From contig JAFSZH010000020.1 of NCBI GenBank assembly GCA_017455685.1, positions 1 through 58,100 on the forward strand: DNA of 58,100 bases, in the 5' to 3' direction. The stretch comes from Oscillospiraceae bacterium (GTDB lineage Bacteria; Bacillota; Clostridia; Oscillospirales; Oscillospiraceae). The position numbers were made by a program, and so were the translations under genes. Every line of letters begins with the position of its first letter. Within the stretch, counting starts at the first letter, position 1. The notes beneath the pieces are model-generated. The model made no database searches. It was not told where the DNA came from and saw only the letters and a list, made by a program, of their open reading frames with translations. Positions 33,157 to 41,883 of the stretch are shown here, piece after piece.

Positions 33157-34152
33157 ATGAACAAAACTCTCGTCAATCAAAGATTCAGCACGGAGCTGCT
33201 CCGTGTCCTGGGCATGTCTATTGTATTCCTTTCCCACTTTCTGGACACTGTGCGTATGCCCCGGGGGGCTTGGTTCACCATCTTTCACGCCGCAGGTCCC
33301 CAACTGTTCTTTGCTCTGTCCGGGTACTGCCTTTCCCTGCGCTATCGGGAGCTGCCCTCATGGAAGGACTATTATCGAAGCCGTTTTCTGGCGCTGATGC
33401 CGCTGTACTACCTGACCTTTCTCCTGTTTTATCCCATACAGGCTTTCCTCTATGGCAATCCGTTTTACGGCGGCCCTTTCTGGAAGCTGGTTTTCACGTT
33501 GACCGCCAGCGATATGTACGTTACATTCTTTTATATCCCTACATACGCGGTGATCGGAGAATGGTTTTCCTTTATCATCCTGCTGCTGTATGCGGCGTTC
33601 CCGCTGCTTCGGCGGCTGATGCAGCGGCACAGTCTCCTTACGTCCGCCGTCATCCTCGCCGGGTTTCTGGCAAACTGGAAATTCCGCTTCATTCCCATCA
33701 CCCCGGAGGCCTCTCCTTTTACCGGTCTGCTGTCTTTCTGGGGCGGCATGATGGCGCAGAAGTACATGCCGCTGATGGAGAAGCGCCGGGGTGTGAGCGC
33801 GCCGCTGTGCGCCGCGGTCTGCGTGGGAATCTTTCTGGCGCCGTGTCCTAAATTCTTCTGCGCTTTGGCGCTGGCCGTGTTCGGCATGACCTTCCTTCTG
33901 CTGATCCTGCCGAAGGAATCCCCCCTCGGAACGCCCGTTCTCCGGTTCCTGGCAGGGAACAGCTACAGTTTTTACCTTTGTCATCATTTTCTGATCCTGC
34001 GGGCAGCTGCGCTGGGCGGCCCCCTGTGCGCGTCCCGCCCGGGTATGCTGGCGTTGTGCGCGATCACCGCTGCCATTTCGCTGCTCTGCGCCTGGTGCAT
34101 CAATCAGCTATACGCATTTTTAATAAGAAGGGTGAGAAGTAATCATGCTTAA
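33157..34152 (+). CDS. Acyltransferase 3 family membrane protein
   Basis: A 331-residue protein with about ten membrane helices. The family opening is visible (STELLRVLGMSIVFLSHFLD, with His in helix 1), followed by AAGPQLFFALSGYCLSLRYRE and RSRFLALMPLYYLTF. These proteins transfer acetyl or other acyl groups across the membrane to sugars of the surface glycan. It is more distant from the other two acyltransferases of the locus (35824, 36884), which are a pair. Its last 8 bases overlap the next RgpF gene. Confidence 0.8.
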   Translation: MNKTLVNQRFSTELLRVLGMSIVFLSHFLDTVRMPRGAWFTIFHAAGPQLFFALSGYCLSLRYRELPSWKDYYRSRFLALMPLYYLTFLLFYPIQAFLYGNPFYGGPFWKLVFTLTASDMYVTFFYIPTYAVIGEWFSFIILLLYAAFPLLRRLMQRHSLLTSAVILAGFLANWKFRFIPITPEASPFTGLLSFWGGMMAQKYMPLMEKRRGVSAPLCAAVCVGIFLAPCPKFFCALALAVFGMTFLLLILPKESPLGTPVLRFLAGNSYSFYLCHHFLILRAAALGGPLCASRPGMLALCAITAAISLLCAWCINQLYAFLIRRVRSNHA

Positions 34153-35827
34153 GATCCTCCCGAAGGACAGGTTGGCTATTTTCTTTTTCTACGACGCACA
34201 GGGTATCGCGGATCCCTACGTGATCGATTTAATCAAGGGGCTGAACACCATCGCCGGACGGCTGCTGGTGGTAGTCAACGGGGAGCTCACCCCCCAGTCC
34301 GCCGAGGAGATCGCTCCTCTGGCTGACGAGATCTTCTGCCGGCCCAACGTGGGCTTCGACGCCTGGGCCTATAAAGACGCCTTCGAGCACATCGGCTGGG
34401 ATGAGCTGCGGAAATATAAAGAAGTCGTCTATTGCAACGCCACGGTCTACGGCCCCGTTTTCCCCTTTTCGGAAATGTTTGACCGGATGGCGGAGAAAGA
34501 GGATCTGGACTTCTGGGGGATCACCTTCCACCCGGATCTGATGACGAAGGACACCCTCAACCCCCTCGGCTACATACCGGAGCATATTCAGCATTATTTC
34601 GTCGTGTACCGCCAGAAATTTACCGCTGCCCCCGAGCTGAAGGACTACTGGGACCACCTCCCCCCGATCCGGAATTACGCGGAGACGGTCGGTCTCCACG
34701 AGACCGTTTTCACCAAGCATTTCGCAGATATGGGCTTCAAGTGGGACACCTATATCCGCTACGACCAGGCGGTGGAGTCCACCAACTATATCCTGATGTT
34801 CGAGCCGCTCAAGGCCATCACGAAGTACCGCAGCCCGGTCATCAAGCGGAAGATCTTTTTCCTGGATCCCAGGTTCACACTCATCAACTCTATGGGAGAG
34901 AGGATCCCCGCCCTGCTTGATTATCTCCGGGACAACAAGCTGTATGATACGGGTATCATTTACCGGAACATCATCCGGACCAGCAACCAGGCCGATTTCA
35001 TTGACGCCCTGAATTTCCGCTGCATCGTCCCTGAAAACGCGCGGCTGACAAAGAAGCCGGAAGCCGACTACGGCGCCCGCACGGCGCTGATCACCCTGCA
35101 GGACAGCTCGGAGGAGAGTCGGGCACGCGCCGAGGAGGCCGCCGCACACATGCCCCGGGGCGCTGAGATCATCCCTCTGACCAACGTTCCGGATAATACT
35201 GAGGAATTCTTTCAGCAACTGAAAAAAGCCGCCCGGGAGCGTGAGTTCGTCTGCGTGTGCAACTGCGCAGTCGTTGCCGAACGTCGTCACAGCACCTCGG
35301 GAAAGAGCCTGGCGACAAGCCAGATCCGGGCTCTGCTGGCAACGAGAAAAACCGTGTGCAATATTATTGACAGCTTTGACGCCCAGCCGTTCTATGGTCT
35401 GCTGGTTCCCATGTATCCTCTGACGCTGGAATTCGGCGCGCACTGGCACGACCGCTGGCAGGGCACTTACCAGGAGGTCCGCGCTCTGACGGAGGCGCTG
35501 GACATTTCCGTTCCGTTCTGCGAGGAAAAGTATCCCGCTGTCCCCTATTTTTCCTGCTTCTGGATGCGCTCCGCCGCGCTGCTGCCGCTTTTGTCCGACG
35601 AGTCCGCTCTGTCCCGTCTGGTCGGAGAGCCTATCTCCGTATTGCGGCGTATTTATCCGCTGGCAGTCCAGCGCTTCGGTTACTCTCCCGGATACGTCAC
35701 CACAGACCAACTGGCCGGACACCAGTTTTCCGCGCTGTTCTATTACGCGGAAAACCTCTCCCGGATCAACGTGTCGCTGGACTCCCTTGTTAAGAAGATC
35801 GCCGCAGAACAGGGAATAGAAATATGA
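34145..35827 (+). CDS. RgpF-type glycosyltransferase, full length
   Basis: A 560-residue protein, close to the ~580 residues of classical RgpF. The N-terminal half carries the RgpF transferase features (NVGFDAWAYKDAFEHIGWDE, VVYCNATVYGPVFPFSEMFD, DFWGIT). The C-terminal half repeats the domain found alone in the three shorter paralogues (GLLVPMYPLTLEFG, SCFWMRSAALLPLL). RgpF works late in rhamnose-glucose polysaccharide synthesis, probably adding the side-chain or terminal sugar. It overlaps the acyltransferase before it by 8 bases and the one after it by 4. Confidence 0.82.
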   Translation: MLKILPKDRLAIFFFYDAQGIADPYVIDLIKGLNTIAGRLLVVVNGELTPQSAEEIAPLADEIFCRPNVGFDAWAYKDAFEHIGWDELRKYKEVVYCNATVYGPVFPFSEMFDRMAEKEDLDFWGITFHPDLMTKDTLNPLGYIPEHIQHYFVVYRQKFTAAPELKDYWDHLPPIRNYAETVGLHETVFTKHFADMGFKWDTYIRYDQAVESTNYILMFEPLKAITKYRSPVIKRKIFFLDPRFTLINSMGERIPALLDYLRDNKLYDTGIIYRNIIRTSNQADFIDALNFRCIVPENARLTKKPEADYGARTALITLQDSSEESRARAEEAAAHMPRGAEIIPLTNVPDNTEEFFQQLKKAAREREFVCVCNCAVVAERRHSTSGKSLATSQIRALLATRKTVCNIIDSFDAQPFYGLLVPMYPLTLEFGAHWHDRWQGTYQEVRALTEALDISVPFCEEKYPAVPYFSCFWMRSAALLPLLSDESALSRLVGEPISVLRRIYPLAVQRFGYSPGYVTTDQLAGHQFSALFYYAENLSRINVSLDSLVKKIAAEQGIEI

Positions 35828-36894
35828 ACGGAATCTCGTCAAAACACAGGTGTTCGCTGGACTTCCTGCGGTTTTTCGCTGCTCTCGGCATCGCGTTTCT
35901 CCACTACGACGGCTGGTACCCGCTCAATAACCGTATTGTCAGCGAGTTTCTGAGCAGTCACGCCGGTTTGCTGGTGGAAGTGTTCTTTTTCATCTCCGGT
36001 TATCTGATGGCAGTTCAGGAGGAGAGGATCGCGAACACGCCGTTTCTCCGGTTTGTGCTTTCCCGGGCGGCGCGCATCCTTCCAGTCCATTGGATCGCCC
36101 TGCTGATCCACCTGGTGGTCAACAACGCGCTTGGTTTTCCCGTGGGGATCTCCCGCCTGGTCTCCAACGCCCTTTTGATGCCTTACCTTCTGATCGATCA
36201 GCCGAATCTGATCAACCCTCCCAGCTGGTTTCTGTTCGTTCTGCTCCTGTGCTGGTGGATCTTCTGGTTCATTCTTTTCTGCACGAAGCGCCGGGGGCTG
36301 AATCCCGTCCCCCTGTATGCCGTCGTTCTGGTCATCGGGCTGATGGCCCGGCAGAGGACCGATTTCTTCGTTGGACTGGACGACTCTGTTGCCCGCGGGT
36401 TCGTCGGGTTTTTCGGCGGATGTCTCCTGGCGCACCTCAACAGGTTCCTCCGCGGAAGGAAAGCCGTCGTCACCGGTCTGTGCATAATCACCGGCACCAT
36501 AGCTCTTCGGCTCATAACCAGCAGGTTCTGGGAAAACCGATACCTGCTAAGCGTTTTCCTGCTGATCCCGTCGCTCCTCCTGGTCCTGGTCAACTGGGAA
36601 TGGCTGGAAAAGATCCTTCCCCGCCGGTTTTGCATGCTCCTGGGGGCGGTCGCCTTTCCCGTTTATCTGCTGGATTCGCCGTTCCTGACCTATCTGAACG
36701 GGTTTATGGTCAAATACGTCCCGTCGGAGCGGCATGGTTCCATTTTGATGATGCTGCTTACTACGGCGGTCCTCGTGCTGATAGCCATGCTGATCCACCT
36801 CTTTCTGGAAAAGCCGCTCCTGGGACTGTTTTCCAAAGCGGCAAACGCATTAACGGCCGATGAAACGAAGGAGGCGATACCCCATGACAGCTGA
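35824..36894 (+). CDS. Acyltransferase 3 family membrane protein, tandem copy 1
   Basis: A 356-residue polytopic protein opening with CSLDFLRFFAALGIAFLHYD (catalytic-type His in the first helix). FFFISGYLMAVQEER and SRAARILPVHWIAL follow. It probably O-acetylates sugars of the glycan at the membrane. It shares an ATGA overlap with the RgpF gene before it and ends in the 13-base CCATGACAGCTGA that also carries the start of the next gene. It is a clear tandem paralogue of the gene at 36884. Confidence 0.82.
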   Translation: MNGISSKHRCSLDFLRFFAALGIAFLHYDGWYPLNNRIVSEFLSSHAGLLVEVFFFISGYLMAVQEERIANTPFLRFVLSRAARILPVHWIALLIHLVVNNALGFPVGISRLVSNALLMPYLLIDQPNLINPPSWFLFVLLLCWWIFWFILFCTKRRGLNPVPLYAVVLVIGLMARQRTDFFVGLDDSVARGFVGFFGGCLLAHLNRFLRGRKAVVTGLCIITGTIALRLITSRFWENRYLLSVFLLIPSLLLVLVNWEWLEKILPRRFCMLLGAVAFPVYLLDSPFLTYLNGFMVKYVPSERHGSILMMLLTTAVLVLIAMLIHLFLEKPLLGLFSKAANALTADETKEAIPHDS

Positions 36895-37975
36895 GCTTTC
36901 CTCCGGCAGCGTCCGCGCCTCAGAGCATCGCTATTCGCTGGATCTGCTCCGGTTCTTCATGGCCGTCGGCATCGCGATCTACCACTTCAACGGCGCGTTT
37001 CCCTTCCAGGTCCCCGCCCTCAACACCCTGATTTATAGCGGCGGGACCCTTCTGGCGGATCTGTTCTTTTTCCTTTCCGGCTGCGTGATGGCGCTTCGGG
37101 AAGAGCGTACCGCAGAGTCTTCCTTCCCTCGCTTCTTCCTCTCCCGGGCCCTGCGTGTTTTTCCGGTCTACTGGGTGGTGTTGTCGGTCCATGCGGTGAT
37201 CTGCGCACTGGGCGGAGAACCGATCGGCCTGGCGCGGTTCGTCTCCAATATGCTCCTGCTGCCCTATATCCTGGAGGATAAACGCGGCATAATCGACCCT
37301 CCCATGTGGTTTCTGGTCGTGCTGCTTCTGTGCTGGTGGCTCTTTTGGCTCATCCTGTTCTTTACCAGACGCCGGGGAAAAAACCCCGTTCCGGTGTATT
37401 TCCTCCTCCTTGTCGCAGGGCTGACAGCCAGACTGCAGATCGAGCCCTTTTCCGTGATCAGCGAGCCTATGACCCGCGGTATCGTCGGGTTTTTCGGCGG
37501 CTGCCTTCTGGCGCATCTTGACGGGGTTTTTCACGGGAAGAAGGCGGCGGTCACGGGCCTTGCCGTGCTGGTTTTCGTCGGGATCATCGCGCTCCTCTTC
37601 CCGGTCACGGCGGACAGCGGCTATATGATCTGCATTCTCCTTCTGTTCCCCGGTCTTCTGCTGTTCCTGCTCAACGGAAGCTTCCCGGAAAACCTCCTGC
37701 GAAACAGGTTCGTCAGGTTCCTGGGCGGAACGGCTTACGCCATTTTCGTGCTGAACGCGCCGGTTCTTTCATACGAGCATGGTATTATCGACGATGCTCT
37801 GTCGAGCGGAAATGGCAGCGTTTGGACGATGTTGCTGATCGATTTGGCCATCCTGGTGCTGCTGGCCGCGTTGGTCCACCGCTTCCTTGAAAGACCACTG
37901 ACTGTCTTTTTCACCAAAGCGGTCCAGAAGCTGGCAGCTGCCGGGAGAGCCGAAGGGGTGCGCCATGACAGCTGA
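36884..37975 (+). CDS. Acyltransferase 3 family membrane protein, tandem copy 2
   Basis: A 363-residue paralogue of the previous gene (YSLDLLRFFMAVGIAIYHFN, FFFLSGCVMALREER, SRALRVFPVYWVVL). ATG 36884 is preceded by AAGGAGG at the right distance; the upstream ATG at 36860 is not. Its start overlaps the previous stop by 11 bases, and its own end repeats the same 13-base junction with the LicD gene. Likely a second acyltransferase with a different target sugar or position. Confidence 0.82.
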   Translation: MTAELSSGSVRASEHRYSLDLLRFFMAVGIAIYHFNGAFPFQVPALNTLIYSGGTLLADLFFFLSGCVMALREERTAESSFPRFFLSRALRVFPVYWVVLSVHAVICALGGEPIGLARFVSNMLLLPYILEDKRGIIDPPMWFLVVLLLCWWLFWLILFFTRRRGKNPVPVYFLLLVAGLTARLQIEPFSVISEPMTRGIVGFFGGCLLAHLDGVFHGKKAAVTGLAVLVFVGIIALLFPVTADSGYMICILLLFPGLLLFLLNGSFPENLLRNRFVRFLGGTAYAIFVLNAPVLSYEHGIIDDALSSGNGSVWTMLLIDLAILVLLAALVHRFLERPLTVFFTKAVQKLAAAGRAEGVRHDS

Positions 37976-38789
37976 TTTCATCCCCGAGGGCTGCCGTCCT
38001 CTCAGCGAAGGGGAAAACAAACAGGTCCTTCTGGATATGCTGAAGTATATCCACGAGTTCTGCGTCCGGAACGAGATCCGTTACTTTATGTACTTTGGGA
38101 CCCTGCTGGGCGCCGTCCGTCATCACGGCTTCATCCCCTGGGACGATGACATGGACATCTGTATGCCGAGGCGGGATTATGAAAAATTCCTCCGCCTGTT
38201 CCCCCATGATGATTCGGGAAGGTATAAGGCGCTCTCGGGACAGGACCCGGGAAACTATACCACCTTTGCAAAGATCGTGGATACGAACACCGTGCTGATC
38301 GAACCGGGGCGTCCCCCCATCGGGATCAACATCGATCTGTTCCCCATCGATAACGAGGGACAGACCCTGCTGGGGGCAAAACTGTTTCTCCAGTTCGTCA
38401 ACGTTTTCATTTATCTTCGGCGATTCGCCGCCGGCCGCAAGCTCGGCAGGACGCCTTTCCGGCGGGCCGTTCGCGAAGTGCTTCACGTACTGCTGCGGGG
38501 CATCAGCGACCCTGTCTGGATCAAATGGACTGACGCGGTCAGCCGTCTGCGCCGGCGAAAGACTATGATGCGTTACGTTGGGGCCGTCAACGCCAGCGCG
38601 TACAACCCCCGGCAGATCCTGCGGGGGGAATGGTTTCAGGACGCGATCCTGCTGGATTTTGAAGACAGCCGGTTTTTCGCCCCCTGCGGGTACGCGAAGG
38701 TGCTGGAAACGATCTACGTAAACTATATGGATCTGCCCGCGGTGGAAAACCGGAAAGGCCGTCATGGCCTTCGGTGGATCAAAGCCTGA
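37965..38789 (+). CDS. LicD family phosphotransferase
   Basis: A 274-residue protein with the LicD core: RYFMYFGTLLGAVRHHGFIP followed by WDDDMDICMPRRDYEKF (about residues 42-77). The DDDMD cluster is the nucleotidyltransferase-fold metal site. LicD-type enzymes move a phosphoryl-linked group, classically phosphocholine, or a polyol phosphate, from a CDP-activated donor to a sugar. Together with the cytidylyltransferase fusion at 31018, this suggests the glycan carries a phosphodiester-linked substituent. The start overlaps the acyltransferase stop by 11 bases. Confidence 0.85.
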   Translation: MTADFIPEGCRPLSEGENKQVLLDMLKYIHEFCVRNEIRYFMYFGTLLGAVRHHGFIPWDDDMDICMPRRDYEKFLRLFPHDDSGRYKALSGQDPGNYTTFAKIVDTNTVLIEPGRPPIGINIDLFPIDNEGQTLLGAKLFLQFVNVFIYLRRFAAGRKLGRTPFRRAVREVLHVLLRGISDPVWIKWTDAVSRLRRRKTMMRYVGAVNASAYNPRQILRGEWFQDAILLDFEDSRFFAPCGYAKVLETIYVNYMDLPAVENRKGRHGLRWIKA

Positions 38790-38816
38790 ATCATCCGCTG
38801 AAAAGGAAGACTGCCC

Positions 38817-40649
38817 ATGAAAAAAAGAGCGATAATATGGCTCTCCTGCCTCTTGGCGCTCGCTCTTCTGATTTGCGCCGGCATAAGAGCGGTCTTCCGC
38901 GAAAGGGCTGCCGGGACGGCTGTTTCGGGGACGGCGCCCCTCTCCGCGGAATGGGACGCCATGCCGGATACCTGGGCGGTCACAGACGGCCTTGGCCGGA
39001 AAGCGGCGGGGCAGGAGGAGGCCGGAGAACCGCGGGATCGTTTCGTGGGGATCATGTACTGGACGTGGCACACATGGTATTCCTCCAACGAGCCCGTGAA
39101 CCTGACTGCATTGATAGAGGCCAACCCGGGCGCCGCAGACCGTTTTGACGATCCCGTCTGGGCAGATTTTCCCAGCGACCAGGTGTTCCACTGGAACGAA
39201 CCGGTCTACGGTTATTATCAGACCGCCGACCGGTGGGTGCTGCGCCGGCAGGCAGAGCTGCTGGCCGCCGCCGGAGTGGACGTGGTGATCTTTGACAATA
39301 CGAACGGAACTTTCACCTGGCAGGAGGGGTATACTGCCCTTTGCGAGGAGTTTTCCCGGGCCAGGGCTGACGGGGTAGAGACTCCCGGCATCACATTTAT
39401 GCTGCCCTATTTTGAAACGGAAAACAGAGCGGCTCAATTGCGCAGCATCTATCAGGATATTTATCAGCAGGGAAAATACCGGGATTTGTGGTTTTTCTGG
39501 CACGGGAAGCCTCTGATCATCGGCTCCGCCGTCGGGCTGGACAAAAAAGATCCCCTTGACGCGGAGATCCTGGACTTTTTCACTTTTCGTCCTGCTCAAT
39601 GGAGATACGACGCCGGAAGCGAAGTCCGTAAAGGCTCCTGGGGCTGGCTGTCCGTTTTCCCGCCTACCAGGTATTACACAAAAGACCGGCTGGAGGAGAT
39701 CCCCGTGGGAGTGGCCCAGAACTACAACGACGTTTCGGGTCTCACCGCCATGAACATGGACGGCGTGTACGGCCGCAGCTATACCTCCCACGGCTGGGAT
39801 ACGCGCGAGGACGCCATGCTTTACGGGGCGAACTTTGCCGAACAGTTCGAATATGCCATCGAGGCAGACCCGGAGTTTATCTTTATCACCGGATGGAACG
39901 AATGGATATCCTATCATCTGCACGGCTGGCAGGGTCTGGAAAGCGCGTTTGCGGACGAGTTTACCGATGAGTTCAGCCGGGATATCGAGCCGAGCACAGG
40001 CGCTCTGAAAGACCACTACTATTATCAGATGGTGGATCTCATCCGCCGGTATAAGGGCGTCCGCGCTGCCCCGGAGGCGTCCGGGCAGATCACCATGGCG
40101 ATGGACGCCGGCGATGAGCTCTGGCAGGACGTGCTGCCCCGCTATGGGGCCTACCGCGGAGATACTTTCGACCGGGACGCGGACGGTTACGGCAGCATGC
40201 ACTATACCGACCGGAGCGGGCGCAACGATCTGGTGGAGTGCCGCGTGGCACGGGATGAGGATTATATCTGGTTCACCGTTTTGTGTGACGGGGAGATCAC
40301 CCCGCCCGGTGAAAACTGGATGCGGCTGCTCATCGACGCGGAAGACGGCCGCGGGGAAAACTGGGAGGGCTACGAGTTCATCGTGAACCGGGAGGCCCCC
40401 GGTGAGACCGCTCTGCTGGAGCGCAGCACGGGCGGCTGGTCCTGGGAAGCCGTGTGTCCGGTAGAGTACCGTCTCTCGGGCAGCCGGCTCACCCTGCGCA
40501 TCCCCCGTCGGGCGCTGGGCGTCACGGGTGCGTTCTCTATCAGCTTCAAGTGGATGGACAACACGCTCGACGGGGATATCATGTCTGTTTATACTTCCGG
40601 TGACAGCGCACCGATCGGTCGGTTCAAGTACGTTTACAGCGCGGACTGA
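38817..40649 (+). CDS. Membrane-anchored GH99/WbsX-like protein with CBM9-like C-terminal domain
   Basis: A 610-residue protein. Residues 7-25 are a signal anchor. The catalytic-type region (about 75-420) has MYWTWHTWY, GYYQTADRWVLRRQAELLAA, VVIFDNTNG and FITGWNEWISYHL near 355. This pattern is shared by GH99-like and WbsX-like proteins of glycan loci. The C-terminal part (about 430-610) resembles a CBM9-type domain (NWMRLLIDAEDG, YEFIVNREAP). It is probably outside the membrane and may trim, release or modify the finished glycan. The exact reaction is unknown. Confidence 0.65.
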   Translation: MKKRAIIWLSCLLALALLICAGIRAVFRERAAGTAVSGTAPLSAEWDAMPDTWAVTDGLGRKAAGQEEAGEPRDRFVGIMYWTWHTWYSSNEPVNLTALIEANPGAADRFDDPVWADFPSDQVFHWNEPVYGYYQTADRWVLRRQAELLAAAGVDVVIFDNTNGTFTWQEGYTALCEEFSRARADGVETPGITFMLPYFETENRAAQLRSIYQDIYQQGKYRDLWFFWHGKPLIIGSAVGLDKKDPLDAEILDFFTFRPAQWRYDAGSEVRKGSWGWLSVFPPTRYYTKDRLEEIPVGVAQNYNDVSGLTAMNMDGVYGRSYTSHGWDTREDAMLYGANFAEQFEYAIEADPEFIFITGWNEWISYHLHGWQGLESAFADEFTDEFSRDIEPSTGALKDHYYYQMVDLIRRYKGVRAAPEASGQITMAMDAGDELWQDVLPRYGAYRGDTFDRDADGYGSMHYTDRSGRNDLVECRVARDEDYIWFTVLCDGEITPPGENWMRLLIDAEDGRGENWEGYEFIVNREAPGETALLERSTGGWSWEAVCPVEYRLSGSRLTLRIPRRALGVTGAFSISFKWMDNTLDGDIMSVYTSGDSAPIGRFKYVYSAD

Positions 40650-40734
40650 CATAAAAGCCGCTTTCCGGTTCCTCCCACAAGGCGGGCGAAACACGGAATG
40701 CATCGCATCTGGTCATAAGTGAAAGGAACGTCAT

Positions 40735-41748
40735 ATGATCATTATTTTACTGTCGGGAGGGTCCGGCAAACGGCTCTGGCCCCTAAGCAGCGAAACGATG
40801 CCGAAGCAGTTTATTAAATGGTTCACAAACGCGGAAGCTGAAAGAGAATCTCTGCTTCAGCGGATCTATCGACAGATCACCACGGTCTCTCCCGGAGCCG
40901 ACGTCCTGATCGCAGCGTCGAAGCTGCAGATCCCGGAGATCCGGGATCAGTTGGGAGACAAGGTGACCATCTGCGTCGAACCCAGCAGAAAGGATACCTT
41001 CCCGGCCATCGTGCTGGCGGCGTCGTATCTGTTTTACGAACGCCGGATCCCGTCCGATGAAGTAGTGGCGGTCTGTCCCGTCGATCCGTACGTTGAAAAC
41101 ACCTACTATGAATCCGTTTTCAGCATGGAGGCGCTGGTAAAGGCCGACACCGCCGCCCTGACGCTGATGGGCGTCGAGCCTACTGGTCCCAGTGAGAAAT
41201 TCGGTTATATCCTTCCGGCTCAAAAAGAGCCTGTCAGTCCTGTAAGGGCGTTTGTTGAAAAGCCGGATCAGGCGTCGGCGCAGCGGTATATTGCCGAAGG
41301 CGCGCTCTGGAACGCCGGTGTTTTCGCGTTCCGCCTCGGCTACATTCTGGAAAAGGCGCATCGCGTCATCGACTTTACAGATTATTCCGATCTGTACGAT
41401 CGATACGATTCCCTTCCCGGTATCAGTTTTGATTTCGCAGTCGCCGAAAAGGAGACGTCGATCCAGGTCTTGCGTTATTCCGGGGCGTGGAGAGACATCG
41501 GAAGCTGGGAGAGCTTATCCGAAGTCGTGGAGCAAAAGGCCATCGGGAAAGCCGTTCTGGATGAAAACTGCAGGAACGTCAGCATTGTCAACCATCTTGA
41601 AATCCCGATCCTCGTTATGGGCGGCAAGGACCTGCTGGTCGTGGCAAGCCGGGACGGCATACTCATTTCAGATAAACCGCTCTGTGGATCGATCAAGCCA
41701 TACGTCGAAGCGCTCCATCAGGAGGACCCGCCCGCCGAAACGCCATAG
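40735..41748 (+). CDS. manC: Mannose-1-phosphate guanylyltransferase
   Basis: A 337-residue nucleotidyltransferase with LSGGSGKRLWPLSSETMPKQ at residues 6-25, VCPVDPYVEN, FGYILPA, FVEKPD and WNAGVFAFR. The C-terminal isomerase domain of long ManC proteins is absent. It makes GDP-mannose from mannose-1-P and GTP. It directly precedes an AlgD-like dehydrogenase that would oxidise GDP-mannose, so the two form a GDP-mannuronate arm. AAAGGAA precedes the ATG. Phosphomannomutase and mannose-6-P isomerase are not in the window. Confidence 0.85.
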   Translation: MIIILLSGGSGKRLWPLSSETMPKQFIKWFTNAEAERESLLQRIYRQITTVSPGADVLIAASKLQIPEIRDQLGDKVTICVEPSRKDTFPAIVLAASYLFYERRIPSDEVVAVCPVDPYVENTYYESVFSMEALVKADTAALTLMGVEPTGPSEKFGYILPAQKEPVSPVRAFVEKPDQASAQRYIAEGALWNAGVFAFRLGYILEKAHRVIDFTDYSDLYDRYDSLPGISFDFAVAEKETSIQVLRYSGAWRDIGSWESLSEVVEQKAIGKAVLDENCRNVSIVNHLEIPILVMGGKDLLVVASRDGILISDKPLCGSIKPYVEALHQEDPPAETP

Positions 41749-41883
41749 GGAACCCGGCGTGTGATCAACGGGCGGGCCGTTTCATGAAAATACGACAGGA
41801 TCCGTCGAACCCGTAAGCGCCCATGGTGCTGATGAGAACGGATCGCCGTCTCCAACGGCTTCTTTTGCAGATAGGAGGAAACC

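Noticed and set aside
37911-40703. 930-residue minus-strand frame across LicD and the GH99-like gene
   Set aside because: Both sense genes have family motifs and ribosome sites; the antisense frame has none and would cross gene boundaries.
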